In this document: positions 48,901-61,250 of the stretch, piece after piece
Numbering within the stretch: the stretch's first letter is position 1
How the letters are laid out: each line of letters opens with the position of its first letter
Origin: Phalacrocorax aristotelis
Lineage: Eukaryota > Chordata > Aves > Suliformes > Phalacrocoracidae
Reading direction: 5' to 3'
NCBI RefSeq assembly: GCF_949628215.1
Contig: NC_134278.1
Location: forward strand, 34,552,115-34,616,114
Length of the DNA stretch: 64,000 bases
Made by a program: the position numbers and the translations under genes
Notes under the pieces: model-generated
What the model was told of the DNA's origin: nothing
Database searches by the model: none
What the model saw: the letters and a program-made list of their open reading frames with translations, nothing else

Positions 48901-51900
48901 ATAAAAACTGCAGCTGCTTTAAATTGCAGTAATAGTGGCTTGTCCATGAAATAAACACAGACAATCAGAATGGATAATAACAATGGCCAACAGCGTCTTG
49001 AAAGCAGGATGTGCAGATGCCTGTGAGTTTGTGTGTTTGTGTGTATTCGCCAAGGGAAAACTAAGTGAATGAAATGAATTTCCCATTTAGTTGCATAAAA
49101 TGCTTAAATCTGAGATTATTCTGAATTGTCTGCGTAGTTTCATAGGCTTGATCTGGTGTCAAGAAAGTTTCCTCTGTAGTCAAAACTTGTCCCGCGAACA
49201 GCTGTAGATTTATAATTAATGGGAATGTAGTTGTTTGGGTATGCTAGGCAGTGATCACGTCATACGCGTGACAAAGTCTATGGATGGCTCTTAGGATGCT
49301 GGTCTCGGGGAAAAGTTGAAAAGAGCCTGTACTTGCATTTAAGCCTCTGGGATGGTAGCTGCTGGATAGCTGTCAGAAAACCTCTGATTAAAGAGATGAT
49401 TTAGTTTTAGAAATACGAAGTTGTTTTGTTTTCCTACCCAGCATGCAGTGTCTCAGATAAACTACGGAGCATTTTAAGTATTGTATTCTTGCAACTGGCC
49501 ACTCTCTGACTGCTCAGCTGAAAGTGCTAGTAATAGCGAGATCTCCAGAGTTGGTTGTTTTACTTTAGAAGACTGAGTGGAGAATTAAATGTCTGAATTA
49601 TGACCTAAGTCTAAAAAGAAATTAGAATGGCCAGTGTGCAGGAAACTTGGTGCTTGCTTGTGGAAGGGATCATGGGTGCAGCAGGGCAGGGGAAGGGCCA
49701 CCTGGCATTGGCAGTGTCTGTCTGTCTGAGGGGGTGGGAGATGGTAGTTTTTCCTTGGGGGTAGATCTGGCAGTGCTGGTTAGAGAAGAAGGGCTGAACC
49801 GGTAAACGGGACAGGTGGGGAGGTACCACGACTCCTTTGCCATGTGAAATAGAAAGACATGGGGAATGCCGTGGTGAGGGGTAGAGGAGAGGAAGGACAG
49901 CATCCCCACGCTTCATACTTCCTGGTAAATCTGTATGTATTCTGTACTGGCCATGAGTGTTTCTGGTTGTGCTTTCTGTGGCTGGGTTTTCACCGCGCTT
50001 CTGATTGTGGAGTAAAAGCAGATTGGGGAAAAACCTTTGGATTTAGCTGAAGAAGGTTTTTTTGTCATGAATTGTCCTGGTTGTCAGGAAAATACCCCTA
50101 CACACTGTATTGCAGACTGAAGCTAGAACTTGCTAGTGACTGCAGAACTTCAAAAAATGTGGCTTTACTTGCAGAAACATCTGCATGTTGCCTTTCTCCT
50201 GTCCTCTAGAGCTGTGGTGCCCTGTCTCTTAACCAGACCCTCAGGTGACAGATTCTGGTCCAGTTCAGATTATTCCTCCTGTCCCTTTACGCCTTTCTCC
50301 ATAGGCAGTGCTGCTACCTTGCCTTTCTCTCTCCTCTTATAATTTCAGAGTGCTTTTAGCCCCCAAAATTGCAAAAAGGACCAAAAAGGATAAGGGCTGG
50401 TGGAAATAGAGAGTAGGCTAACGAGTGGCTGGGGCGGGAAGTGTATGTAGTGCTGGCAGGCCAAAAGGGTTTAGGAGGCTTTGTGAAGCAAGTATGTAAT
50501 ATCCTTTTGCTACAGGCCTGTTGGCTTAATTTGGCTTTGGATGTCAGCCTGTATGCTGATGTCCACGAGCAATCCCTACTGCATGCGTTTGAGTGCTGTG
50601 TTGCCCCTCCTTCTATCGTCTGGCCCAAATTTAGCCATAACTTAACAGCAGTGGCTCACACTATGTATTTTGTGCTACTTGCGTAACTAACCAGTGCTAA
50701 TTTGGGTGCTAATTTTAGGATAATAGATGAGGAGTATAACGCATTTAAAGAAAACTGTGAACTTGGAAGATTTGTAGGCCTTCTTTTATGAACAAAAAGT
50801 ATTTTTCACTCCTTGGACAGTTTAGGCCTTGGTATTTATGCTTCCTTCTTTTTTTTCACCTCTTTTTTTTTTGAACACAAAAATAGTATATATTTTGGAT
50901 AGGAAGAAGAATCTGGAAGGACATTGAAGAACATTATTTTTTATTTTTCTGATGTGCATTTCTGAAATAGACTCCACAGTAGAAAAAAAAAAATCCATTT
51001 ATCACTGCAAAGCAAATGCTTTTCTGTAAACATTTCCTAAGCATGGATATGTGAACACAGCTGCCAGAAGACATGGTGTCATTTGAGTAAATCAATCTGA
51101 GGAGTCTCCAGTTATGTTTTTCTGTTCTCACACAGGGCTAAGAAGGAATGAGAATGTAGGTAGGAAAGGTTAAGGTTAAGTGAGAAATCCTGTTTGTAGC
51201 GATACCTGCCACTAGCTAAAATATAGAGTCAAGACCCGAGCTTGTGTAAATTAGAGACTCAAGTGCTGCTGGACTGATTTATATTGGCACAAGCTCTAGT
51301 TCACTGTGCCAAGCCATACAGTCATTTTTCTGGAACCTCTGTCCTTTTTGGGGAGTGGAAGCTGAAACATTTATGTCTAGTTCTAGTGCTGGTGGTGTCT
51401 GCTTAAGAAGGAGTAGCGTAAGTTTCTGGGTTTGGGTCGGGCCCAGGCAGCAGGAAGAAGGTAAGATGCCATTGTTGTGCAGCTCTCCATGAGTCTAAAA
51501 AAAAACATGCTTGCATTTGACTCTGTAGAGTTTTTTCCTATTTGCTTTGCTGATAAACAAGACTATTATTAGACCTCCACAAATGGCATGGCAGCGAGGT
51601 ACATTAAAAAGATGACTTAATTTCCCACTGCTGTCTATACTGGTGGCATGTCACTACCACACTCCCTTTGGTTCCTCTTCTGCTGGTCTGTCTTAAATGC
51701 CAAAGACTCTTGAGGAGAAGGAGGCAGGACAGTGTGGCATTTTCTTCCGCAGCATTTCCATGCGTTTCCTCAGTGCAGTAGTTATTGAATGAATACAGTA
51801 CAAGCTTCAGGAATTCTGTGAGAGAAGTGGTTTTGCAAGTGACAGGGAAGGATATTTTTTCTTGAAAGATCATGTTATTTCTGTGGGCATTTTTTGGTTG

Positions 51901-54900
51901 TTTATCTCTCAGCTTTCCTCAAGATCGGTCTGGAACGGTCCACAGAATTTTTCCTGCCTCCCCCTGCAGCTAGGGCAGGGCTCCTAGCTGGGAGTTTTCT
52001 TTAGCTGATGCCTTGCAGTAGCAGGGACCTGTGCTCTCGCCTGGTCTTTCCCCTCCATGGCCTGCTGCAGCCATGCCAGTTAGTTTACTGCTGTGGGGAG
52101 CAGTGTTTTGTGGTCTGCGATGCTTGGTGCAGGTGGCATAGCTGTTGTGGGCTCCTTTCTAAACCTACTTCTACTGCCTGGAGTTAGTTACCTGTAATAG
52201 TTGGGAGCTATATTTAATAACTAAAGGGATCCCTTGCAGAGATAAGCCGAAGGAGGGTAACAACTGTTGCATTTCTGGGGACAGTGGACTCGACTGATGT
52301 CATGTATAAATCTTGTGTAAGGATTACACACTGCACGTGGGTAAAAGTGTCCAGCTGCATGATAGCAGAGCTTCCAGCAGAGCTGTGCCATGTGCTAGCT
52401 GTTAGACCATGGTTAACTCCTTATAAACCTGAGATTGCTGTATGATTTAATATAACTTCAATTCATCAGTGGACAGAAAAATGTGGTGATTTTCATCAAT
52501 TCAGCCTTGACATAAAGGAAGTATTTTGCCTACGGCTCTCGCTTGAGCACATCTGAAGCCATCCCTGGGCGTAGCTGAGCAGAGCTCCAGGGGATTGATT
52601 GCAGCTTGGTAGTCTCTGAGAACATGGGAAAATCTTGCATGACAGGGAAATTTACTGCAACACTAAAGAGTTTCGGATCTGCCCAGGCTGCTCAGTTCCT
52701 GACAAAATAATTATGTAGTGACATGAATTGGAAGATTACCTCATGCCCTGGAGCCTCTTTTATGATTTTCACTGGCTGGGAATGAGACAGCACTCTGGGC
52801 TTTGTCAAGGAAGCCAGGGAGGCTGTAGCTCTCTAACACTGCTTCGGAAGGTAAATGCTTTCTGAGCTGCACAAAGGAGAAGTGACTGTGATTTAAATCT
52901 CCCTCCTCCTCAACTGCTTCCCCCTCTGCATCACAGCTGTATCTGGCTCAGACCTGATGTTACATCTCCCATGGAAGAAAACCAGTATTTCTAACTCAAG
53001 ATTTCTGTCTTTTGCAGGCTAGTTGCTCCCAAAATAGGTGGAGGCAAGCAGGCACTGCCCTGATGAGAAAGCTGCAAAGAACCTGCCCTGTTTCATGAAA
53101 GGTTGCTTTGAAAGTTGTTAGATGCTGCACAAAGTGATGTGTAGCAGTCCCCTTCGGCGTTCTGCCCTTGCAGTGTGTGTGTACTCTGTGTTTGCATTGG
53201 CATTGGTAAAGATGGAAATAGAAACCCTGTGGTGTGGGCTGTGGTATGGGTATCAGATTTGTGCTTGGTGTCTCCCAACATATTGAAGTCACTGCTGTAG
53301 CCATTGCTATAATTAGCTGTGTTGGATAGATGAAAGCTAGTTGTAGCAATACTTACCATGTGCGTATCCACTCAGGCGTGTGTGGTAAATAAAACAAAGT
53401 TCCTGTTCCTGTTAATAACTGATTATCAGCAGTGACAAGGGTTTTTCTGGTGATGCAATGTCATGGATTGTGGTTGTACAAAACCCAGCTTTAGCACAGT
53501 CTTATTTCACAGGGGGTTGGGAACTAGAGAAGGATTAGGCTTTTAGTATACAACTGAGAGAAATTTCAGGAGGTATCTTTATAGCATTTCTGTTGTTGCT
53601 AGTTACCCTACATCCAGCCTCCTTTACCAGTGAAATATCATAATCCCTTAAAAAAATTTCTTCCTAGTTAACAGTGACTTCATCTTGCCTGAGTAAGGAA
53701 GGCATAAGTTTCCTTTAGATAAAATGATGTCTCTTTTAGCGCGATTGTTTGGGCATGGAGTTGTTTGGGTAGATGTTGGGAATAAATATATCAGCAAGTC
53801 AAGAGGGGTTTACATTGCCTTCAAATTGGGTACTCTGCAGGACTGTGTAATTCCTCTCCTGTAGCTGGCGGTTGTCCTGTAGCCCTGTGTGCTAAGCAAG
53901 CTTGGCTGAGCGTGGGTCTCCCTGCCACCATGCAGTGGGGCAGGGTGCCCTCTCTGCCAGTTTTTGAGGAAAGAAGTGTGTATTTTGCCTGAGACTCCTG
54001 GCTGGAAAACCTCAAAGGCCGGTGGGGTTGCTCAGAGTCCATGACTGCATGGGCTGCTTCTCGAGTGAAGAGGAGAAGAGGGTGATAGGAAAATTGTGGC
54101 TTCAACAGTAGCATAAATACGTGGAAAGATCTGTGTTGCTTAGGGCCTGATGCCACCCATCCCCATTAAGCTTTTGCATACCAGAATGAAGTAGCGGAGT
54201 GTGCTGCCCACAGACATCATTAGTGGGATGTGAGTCATTTGGTTTAACCCAGGTTATAATTTGAATAGACGGTATATGCTGAACAGGATTTTTCCTTTGG
54301 TGCTCTGGCGGCAGCCAGGACACCCTGTGTTCAGTCCGTCAAGACTTCCTTCTGTTTGCCACTGTCAAAGGAAATAATTCCTTGACATTTAAAACTAACA
54401 GTTGTTGGAGTTCAAAGGTCAAGTTATTGGTTCATCTTGGAATGCTTTTATGTTCAGAATCAAGAAGGACATAAATTGATGAATTAATTTTTTTTGCCTA
54501 CTCCATGAAACAAATGAGCAAAAGATATAGGTATAAACCCTTGCTTTGCTTTTTAGGAGATAAAAAGGTCTAACTGAGTGGAATCAGCAAAAGAAATACG
54601 AGTCAGTATGAGTCAGCAGTGTGCCCTGGCAGCCAAGAGGGCAAACCACATCCTGGGGTGCATCAAACACAGCAATAACCAGCTGGTCAAAAGAGGTGAT
54701 TATCCCGCTGTGTGCAGCATTGGTGCGGCCTCACCTTGAGCACTGTGGGTAGTTCTGGGCCCCACAGTTTAAGGATGTGAAGGTCCTTGGATGTGTCCAG
54801 AGGAGGGCAACAAAGCTGGTGACAGAGCTGGAAGGAATGTCCTGTGAGGAGTGGCTGAGGACTTTGGGCTTGTCTAGTTTGGAGAAAAGGAGGCTCATTG

Positions 54901-57900
54901 CCCTCTGCAGCTTCCTGAGGAGGGCAAGTGGAAACGGAGGTGCTGAGCTCATCTCCCTGGGATCCAGTGACAGGATGCATGGGAATGGTTCAAAGCTGCA
55001 CCAGGGGAGATTTAGACTGGACATTAGGAAGCATTTCTTTCGTAAGAGGCTCCCTAGAGAGGTGGTCAATGCCCCAAGTCTGTCAGTGTTTAAGAGGCAT
55101 TTGGACAATGCCTTTAATAACATGCTTTAACTTTTGGCGAGCCCTGAAGTGGTCAGGCAGTTGAACTAGATGGTCATTGTAGGTCCCTTCCACCTGAAGT
55201 ATTCCTATTCTATTCTAATTCTAATTCTTATTCTATTCTAATTCTTATTCTATTCTAATTCTTATTCTATTCTAATTCTTATTCTATTCTAATTCTTATT
55301 CTATTCTAATTCTTATTCTATTCTAATTCTTATTCTATTCTAATTCTTATTCTATTGTAATTCTAAAAATACATAATTCAAATAAAAGCTGTGGCACTAA
55401 AGGCTCTGTGATGTAATGATATCCAGGAGCTTCTAAAAATATATGAGGCCACATTATCTAAAATAGTTAAAATAATAAGTTATATTAACCCACATACCTC
55501 AGTATGTTGGTTACTTATTCACATGGTGATGTAATGCAGTGAGGATGTTAATTCTGGGTCCTCCTTTGCTTAAGGGTGGTGAATCCTGTGCATAGTTTTG
55601 AAAATTTTAGCCTTTATCTGAGCTGCAGAATCAATGGAAAATAATAACTTGGGTGGAGTAGAGGACTGAATAAGTTGCAAAGGTGTTCCCGTCTGTGTGA
55701 GTGAAAGGAAGATGTTCAAGTGAAGAACATGGACATCAGCCCCCACCAAACAGAGAAGTAATGTTGCTGTAGACTGAAGTTCATACTTTTGCAGCCCTGC
55801 AAAAGGTGTTGTGCATCTTCCATCAACCATGGAAGGGAGGAAGGGGTGGAGTGGATATATCTGATGAAGAGGAGGCTGAGAACTGGTGCCCAGTGAAGAA
55901 GCATCTTTAGGTTGTTGCAGAGGTAATGGCTCGGCATAGACATACTGCCACGCTGCTGGCTTTGTTTCAGAGCAGTGAAACCACCAGGTAGGAGGTTACC
56001 GCTAGAGGGAATGGCTTATCAAGGCATTTTTTTACCATTTTGCCTTTCTCTAATAATGTGCAGTTTAAAGTCTTTTCCTTTTTTATTCCTTCTAGAAAAG
56101 TTGTTAATCTTGATAACAGTGACTACAAAAAGTAGTTGCCTACTAAGCTACAGAGGAGATTAATACAAAATATCCTGGGTTTCTCTTACATGTGAAGGAG
56201 TCAGCAGAATCAACTTCTTTGCAGAAGCAGAGGGATACTTCGGTGTGAGGAAAGTGGTATGGGAGAGGGAAGTTGTTCTCAGACACAGCAGTGCCAAACC
56301 ATACCCTCCTGTTTAGGTAGCTCCCAGCCGGGACACCGTTGGCACCCTCCGGTCGTTATTTAAGTGGGCACTTAATTTCAGTTTTTCTGGGCTGTTCTGC
56401 TCTGGCTGGTTCTTTTAGCAGATTTCGGACGATAGTGAGTGTTAGGGAGTTGCTGAATTTGGTAGCCTGCTGGTGGGGGGATTGTGTCTCTGACTGGGGT
56501 ACTGGGGTTCCCCCCTGCTGGTGTGCCTCTGGGCTTGTGGTGATGGGTGTGTGATGAGCTGAGTGCTCCCCTGGGATGGGGCTGGGTGTTCCTGGGGTTC
56601 CCCCACCTGCTGTCCTTCCTTTGTGTTTCTGTGGAGATGAGCTGCTTATACCATAATCTGACAGTGGCCTTGGCAGGACTTAGGAGGAATAAATGTGGGT
56701 AATGAGATATTGAATGAAGTATAAACACAGTATGTCAATACTGACTAATGCAGAAGTTGCTCCAGGCTGTATATTTTTAAGTTTCATGTTCAGATAATTT
56801 TTGGCAGCTGGCTGATAAACATATGTGTGCTGGCCAGCTGGTTGCAACCATTACATGTATGTTGGCCGGACAGTTCATGTGCCCTGAGCTCCAGAGTAGC
56901 TGCATCAAGTGAATTTGGTTGTCTGATGGGTATTATGGGTAGTGTGGGAATGGGGGAGGAGCACTGCTCTTCTAATTAACCTGATAATGGTGATGTTTGG
57001 TAAGTTTTTATAAGGTTTCTGACAGTGTGGTATTTCTTCTTTTTTATTCAGATTCCTTCGGGACTCTTGTTTTTCCAGTAGTAAGTATTTATTTCCTTTC
57101 ATCCTTCCTCAGAAAATGTTAATTCTCTGTAACTTTTCATTATTTGGTGTTGATGAGATAACGTGTTTTTTCTGTGATCCTACGTATTTTCACATTCTTA
57201 GATGAGTGTATTTACTGACCAATAAGCCACAGAGTTTTCAGATCAAGTGCTCTGCAGCTTGTTACAAGCAATTACAGGATCTGGGAGCTGATTCCCAGCA
57301 TCAGCACAAGCTATCATAAAACTTGAATGCAGAACTTTGCTTTGTGGTTGTTTTGACTGATACCTACATCTCTATTTCAGACACACCAAGAGGTCTAATT
57401 AGAGCTGAAGGAATTATGCAAAGCAATAACTGAGGAGTATTAAAATAAAAATGTATTTATACACAGTCGTCTTAAGGATTTGGAAATGCACGTTCAGTGA
57501 AAGTACATAATAAGCTAATTTGGCAACAAAAATGTATAATATCTAATTGTGTGTTGAGTATGAATCCTGAATTTATAATCCTGGACATTCATCCTGAAAA
57601 CCCGATGTAAAGAATTAAGCATTTGTGTCAGGAAAAAGTTTTTCCAAAGTCTTTATTCTTTTTGAACACCTGTAAGTCTGAGTATCCCTAAATACAGTGG
57701 GTTTAAATTCTGATCTCAGATAAACTGTGTATCCAATGAAATAATCTGGAAATGTTTGATGGATGGGTAATCAGTGACAATGAGGAGCTCAACATTATGA
57801 AGACTATTAGGTTGAAGTGCATCTGTAGAAACTGTAAATTAGCAAATGTAGAAAATTCATTTTTTAAAAAAAAAAATTAAATGAACAAGTTCCTTAATAT

Positions 57901-60900
57901 AATCTGGCCAGGTCTTAAAGTGTTCAGTCACCTAAAACTTGGTGAGGTGAATTCCTTCTTCTCTCGCCACTATCTGAAGTGATGAAAACTGACTCATTTT
58001 TTAACAGTAGATGTTTTTTTCATTCATGTAGCCATGGTAGACTTATGTTTTGCCCAAAGTGTAGTTGACTGGTAGCAGAAGGTGCGTAATGAGTTTCTGG
58101 TTTCAGCCGTCATCTTTTCCAGAGGAAACAGTAGCTTCCTTGTCTGAGGTGCTCGTGATGGTGGCTGGTGTGGTCAAGAGAAGTATGTGAGATGGCCTTT
58201 TTCTTTCTTACGTTAGGAGTGCCAAAATAGGGATAGTAGTACCATTCACTTGTGGAGTGTATTGACTAAGATAAAATATTTTCACAGCAAGTTCCTACTA
58301 CGTACTGTTAAAAGCTGCCTTGCTCATATTTGGGTTGAGAAACAACCCTATAGATGAGGTGGTAAGGTTGAGATAAATAGTTACCATTACTGTAGCAGTG
58401 ACCCTCTGGAAGTATTGAATTAGTGCAGGTTCTTTTAGCATAGATGTGTGAACCAGAAAGTGGGTTACCTTACACCTCAGGGGTCTTAATACACTGCCGT
58501 GGTAATGCAAACTTCATTACCCCTGGCTTTTACATCAAAAATGTACAACAGGCAGTTTTGTCACCATGTTGCAGGAAGGAAAGATCTTTTGAAATATGAA
58601 AAGTATAAAAATCAAGGGAGCAACCCATGCTATCTATCATTATTCATGATAGGAAAAAGATACAGAAAAACATATGAGGTCTCTAAATGGCATTTACAGA
58701 CTTTTAAAGAAGAAATCAAAGACAATTCTTGCAAGTATGTGAAAATAATGCTATAAGAGCACAATTCACTGCTATGATGAGACAAAACAAGCTTATTTTC
58801 TCCCCCGTTTTGATTTTGAAAGTTTATAATGTTTCCTGGACTTCTTGTAGGGAGTTCTGCCTGCTTTTTAGGGAATACAACTTCTTTAATAAATGGTAAT
58901 ATTCATAAATGAATTCATTTTGAGGTAATATTTGACAGATGCAGTAACTAAGGCTGTTCCTCCTACCTAGTATATTCCAGAATACTTGGCATAGAAGTTG
59001 GAGAGTGTTGAAATATGTGAATCATATGTTCTTGGCGATGTGTATACAAAACCCTGCACTTGAAGAAAATGCAGAATCTATTTCAGTGTGGTGCTTTGCA
59101 CCTAAAATTTAGTTATATAAGTCCAGATTTTAAAATGGGAATCTCTTCTTCCTGTGTCATCATACCCTTGCTCATGGGTGAAAGAGAGACCCTGTTTATT
59201 TTTTCCCTTCCTGGTTTTTTTTCCTGGCTTGTTTTTAAAAACAAAGTCAAGAGAGAGGGATGAAATTGTAGTTGACTCCTCTTTATAGGTAAACACACAG
59301 AGAAGGAAATGTATTCAATACAGACATTTGCATCTACCTCATTTGTCACCCTGTGACGTTTTTCCCTGTTTGGGAATTTCAGTTACATTGCTGTGTGCTC
59401 TTGAAATGAGTTTTGACAGCACGACAGCCTTTCATCATAGAGCTTGGTAGGATACTTTTGAAGTGCTGTGCCTGGTGAGTTAACAGTTGTAATTTTCATT
59501 ACCAGTGCAAGAGTAGTGCTTCATTTCCATATGTTATGCTGAAAAATGCAAGTCTGTCTGTTTTAGTTGTCTTGACTTCAGAGGTTTTACTCCAGATTTA
59601 CTGCTGTAATTGCAAACAGAAGCATGTGACCCTTAAGCTTTTTAACAGGGCTACTTGTTGGAACCAGCTATGTCTTGTGTTAAAACCCTTTTCCTTCTCC
59701 AAAGAGGCACTCCTATGCAGGTGGCGGTACAGAAGCCAGCCTTTGGGCTGTGATGTCCCTGGGGTTATTAGTTGTCTGTGTAGGCTCTGCTCAAGGTGAA
59801 ATTCCTGTGTGCTGCAGCAGCCCTGGTTTGAGCCTTTTGACCCCTGTGGCTGGGTTTCCTCCCACCTAACTTCAGGAAATGAACTGACACATCTGAATTA
59901 TAAGCTCTAGATTTCCTCTGTGCAGTGGAGAGACAGAGAGACCGACTTGTGCATGGTTATTCTGATCGTACGTAGTCTGAATTTCCTTGCCAGTGATGTC
60001 TGTCTGTGTTTACTGCCAGCACTGAAGGAGCCTTCAATGTCTAACCTAAAGTTGTTAACCGTATATAAAATGTCTTTCTCTTCATTCCTTAATATTTTGG
60101 AAAGAATAATAATTTCACTTTCTAGATGAGTTGCAATATGTGCTGTAATTAGGAATCAATGAACTGAAATGAGACAAAATCAAGGAGCTTTCTATTGAAA
60201 AACAGTACATCACCTCCTGAAATCTTCATTCTGAATTTGAGTTTTCTACCCTATAGGACATGAAGCTAAAGCTTGTAAAAAGAAGTTTTCTTATTGTCCT
60301 GCTCATCTTGCCTGCATATAGCTTATTCAGCTCTTTTATTTTTGGAAAATTCATTACCAAAAAGTGATGAAGTCAGAAAAGGATTAGCCCCCAAAATCAA
60401 ACCCAAGAAATTTCTAAATACCTGTGAAAAGAAAAGAGGGAGCACAATATGTGTGTGTGTGTGAGCCTATGTATGGCGTATGAATACGTAGGTACTTATA
60501 TTGTTGAAAACCTGATTACTACTGAAAGTTAGATGAAAATATGTTGAAAAGTTGCTTCTGCTAATACAGTTTCAGGAAATTGCTGAAATGACACTTTAAA
60601 GCCCTGAAACCACCTTTTTCTTTCTGAGAACTTACGTAAGTTGACAAATTCAACAATATGTCAGATCTTTACGTCAAATGTTTTTGGATTAATGATGTCT
60701 TAAAGAATATTTTGGATGGTTAACAGAGAGTCACTATTTTCTTTTTAGCTGCCTTTGAACAGTGCTTCTGGGAATTATGAATTACTGGTGGAAGGCCATG
60801 CTGACGGCCGGCGCATCTTCTCTAACCGTACCAGCTTGACGTACATGTCAAAGAGCATCTCTGTATTAATCCAGACTGATAAATCTATGTATAAACCGGG

Positions 60901-61250
60901 ACAAGATGTGATGTTTCGGATTGTCACTTTCTATCCTGATCTCAAACCTTACAAAGTATCTCTGAATATATATATCCGAGTAAGTATCCACAGGGACCTC
61001 GTTATACATTGGAATTTGTCATATGTTCCAACTTTATGTGACAAATAAAGATCCTAAGTATTGCTAGCTAAATCTCGCTAGCAAGACCACTTGCATTTAA
61101 CATGCAGCCCGACTTTTTTCCTAGGACCCTCGGAAGAAGCTGATTCAGCAGTGGTTGATGGAGGAGGGTGATTTGGGAGTAGTTTCCAAAAAATTTCAGT
61201 TATCAATGAACCCTCCACTCGGAGACTGGTCCATAGAGGTGGAAGTGAAC
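39927..61250 (+). CDS. CD109: CD109, GPI-anchored alpha-2-macroglobulin/complement family protein, exons 1-5 of a gene cut by the right edge
   Basis: CD109 is a GPI-linked thioester protein of the A2M/C3 family; in human it is a TGF-beta co-receptor that dampens signalling and acts on JAK/STAT. Five plus-strand exons join in one frame: 39927-39994, 40289-40449, 57052-57080, 60749-60979 and 61125-61250 (615 nt, 205 codons). They encode a signal peptide, macroglobulin domain 1 and the first part of domain 2. Conserved landmarks against human are NVTVGV, VFEK, LPLNSA, ISVLIQTDKSMYKP, FRIVTFYPDLKPYK, LIQQWL, GDLGVVSK and LGDWSI. N-glycosylation sequons NVT, NET and NRT are present. The thioester, bait region and GPI signal lie beyond the right edge. 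I searched 61251-64000 for the next exon without success. Introns are very uneven: 294 bp, 16.6 kb, 3.7 kb and 145 bp. Confidence 0.96.
39995..40288. other. CD109 intron 1, short
   Basis: 294 bp, GC-rich at its start, leaving the CpG island. Nothing else recognised. Confidence 0.85.
40289..40449 (+). CDS. CD109: CD109 exon 2: start of macroglobulin domain 1
   Basis: 161 nt, acceptor ttccag and donor gtaaga. It encodes PTFLVAVPWNIRPGANVTVG, then VALLRDSPAQVTVRGEVIRD and NETILSREMVFEK. Human CD109 has PRFLV, NVTIGVELL and VFEKG in the same order. It ends in phase 1, which demands a following exon of 2 modulo 3 before exon 4. Confidence 0.95.
42975..43100 (+). repeat. Possible ancient sauropsid interspersed repeat
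   Basis: The phrase TTGTTGTAGCTGTGTTAGTC, followed some 30 bp later by ACATTTTATTAAGCCAGTTG, resembles the head of an old interspersed repeat frequent in turtle and crocodile genomes. From memory only; family not named. Confidence 0.35.
46130..47720 (+). repeat. Ancient CR1-like LINE ORF2 fragment
   Basis: Decayed RT landmarks occur in order: a lysine-rich open stretch with VKEYFGNVDV (46510-46785), the RT palm motif FDFSKAFDTL (46970-46999), and later GHSSQRL-like downstream text ending in an ACTGGAGAAATTCCAGGAGG phrase (about 47613-47632) like the CR1 segment LERVQRRA. Much older than the CR1 at 20182-24502. Limits are approximate. Confidence 0.55.
54610..55205 (+). repeat. CR1 3'-end fragment, 5'-truncated
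   Basis: Begins at the RT C-terminus (CAGCAGTGTGCCCTGGCAGC, then CATCCTGGGGTGCATCAAAC) and runs through CVQRRATKLVTELEGMSCEE, then EWLRTLGLSSLEKRRLIALC and, in the same open frame, [20 protein letters not shown] with VFKRHLDNAF. The 3' UTR continues to TCATTGTAGGTCCCTTCCACC. It retains an open frame of 117 codons (54777-55130), residual rather than functional. Confidence 0.88.
55207..55365. repeat. 17-bp minisatellite grown from a CR1 tail
   Basis: About eight tandem copies of ATTCTAATTCTTATTCT directly follow the CR1 3' UTR, where ATTCTATG-type tail units would be expected. The units are almost identical, so the array is recent and probably length-variable. Confidence 0.9.
57052..57080 (+). 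CDS. CD109: CD109 exon 3: 29-nt micro-exon
   Basis: A strong polypyrimidine tract and ttcag acceptor precede 29 nt, followed by a perfect gtaagt donor. Read in the phase left by exon 2 it gives D-SFGTLVFPV, aligning with human G-SFKTLTLPS between VFEK and LPLNS. Its length restores phase 0 for exon 4; skipping it would give a frameshift and a TGA ten codons into exon 4. It lies 16.6 kb from exon 2. Confidence 0.87.
57081..60748. other. CD109 intron 3, no gene seen
   Basis: 3.7 kb, AT-rich, with an A-run near 57867-57876 and a short (GT)n run near 60449-60463. Nothing else recognised. Confidence 0.8.
60749..60979 (+). CDS. CD109: CD109 exon 4: macroglobulin domains 1-2
   Basis: 231 nt, 77 codons, phase 0, acceptor ctttttag and donor gtaagt. 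It encodes LPLNSASGNYELLVEGHADG, RIFSNRTSL, then SISVLIQTDKSMYKPGQDVM and FRIVTFYPDLKPYKVSLN. The QTDK-YKP-Q-V-FRIV core is the family hallmark at the start of domain 2. Confidence 0.96.
61125..61250 (+). CDS. CD109: CD109 exon 5: macroglobulin domain 2
   Basis: 126 nt, 42 codons, acceptor tcctag and donor gtgagt. It encodes DPRKKLIQQWLMEEGDLGVV, SKKFQLSMNPPLGDWSIEVE and VN. Human has DPKSNLIQQWLSQQSDLGVI here. The last CD109 exon in the window. Confidence 0.96.

Larger units (their letters stand above)
40450..57051. other. CD109 intron 2, 16.6 kb, no gene seen
   Basis: Large intron with repeat pieces listed separately: a possible ancient repeat at 42975-43100, an old CR1-like RT fragment at 46130-47720, a CR1 3' end at 54610-55205 and a 17-bp minisatellite at 55207-55365. 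A-rich runs occur at 44272-44285. No independent gene was supported. Confidence 0.75.

Noticed and set aside
54777..55130. 117-codon open frame as a host gene
   Set aside because: It is CR1 RT C-terminus and 3' UTR text ([30 protein letters not shown]).
55964..55985. Alternative candidate for the CD109 micro-exon (17 nt, phase-compatible length, acceptor ttcag and donor gtaggag)
   Set aside because: In the required phase it gives a TGA stop and no similarity to the expected SFKTL-like residues.
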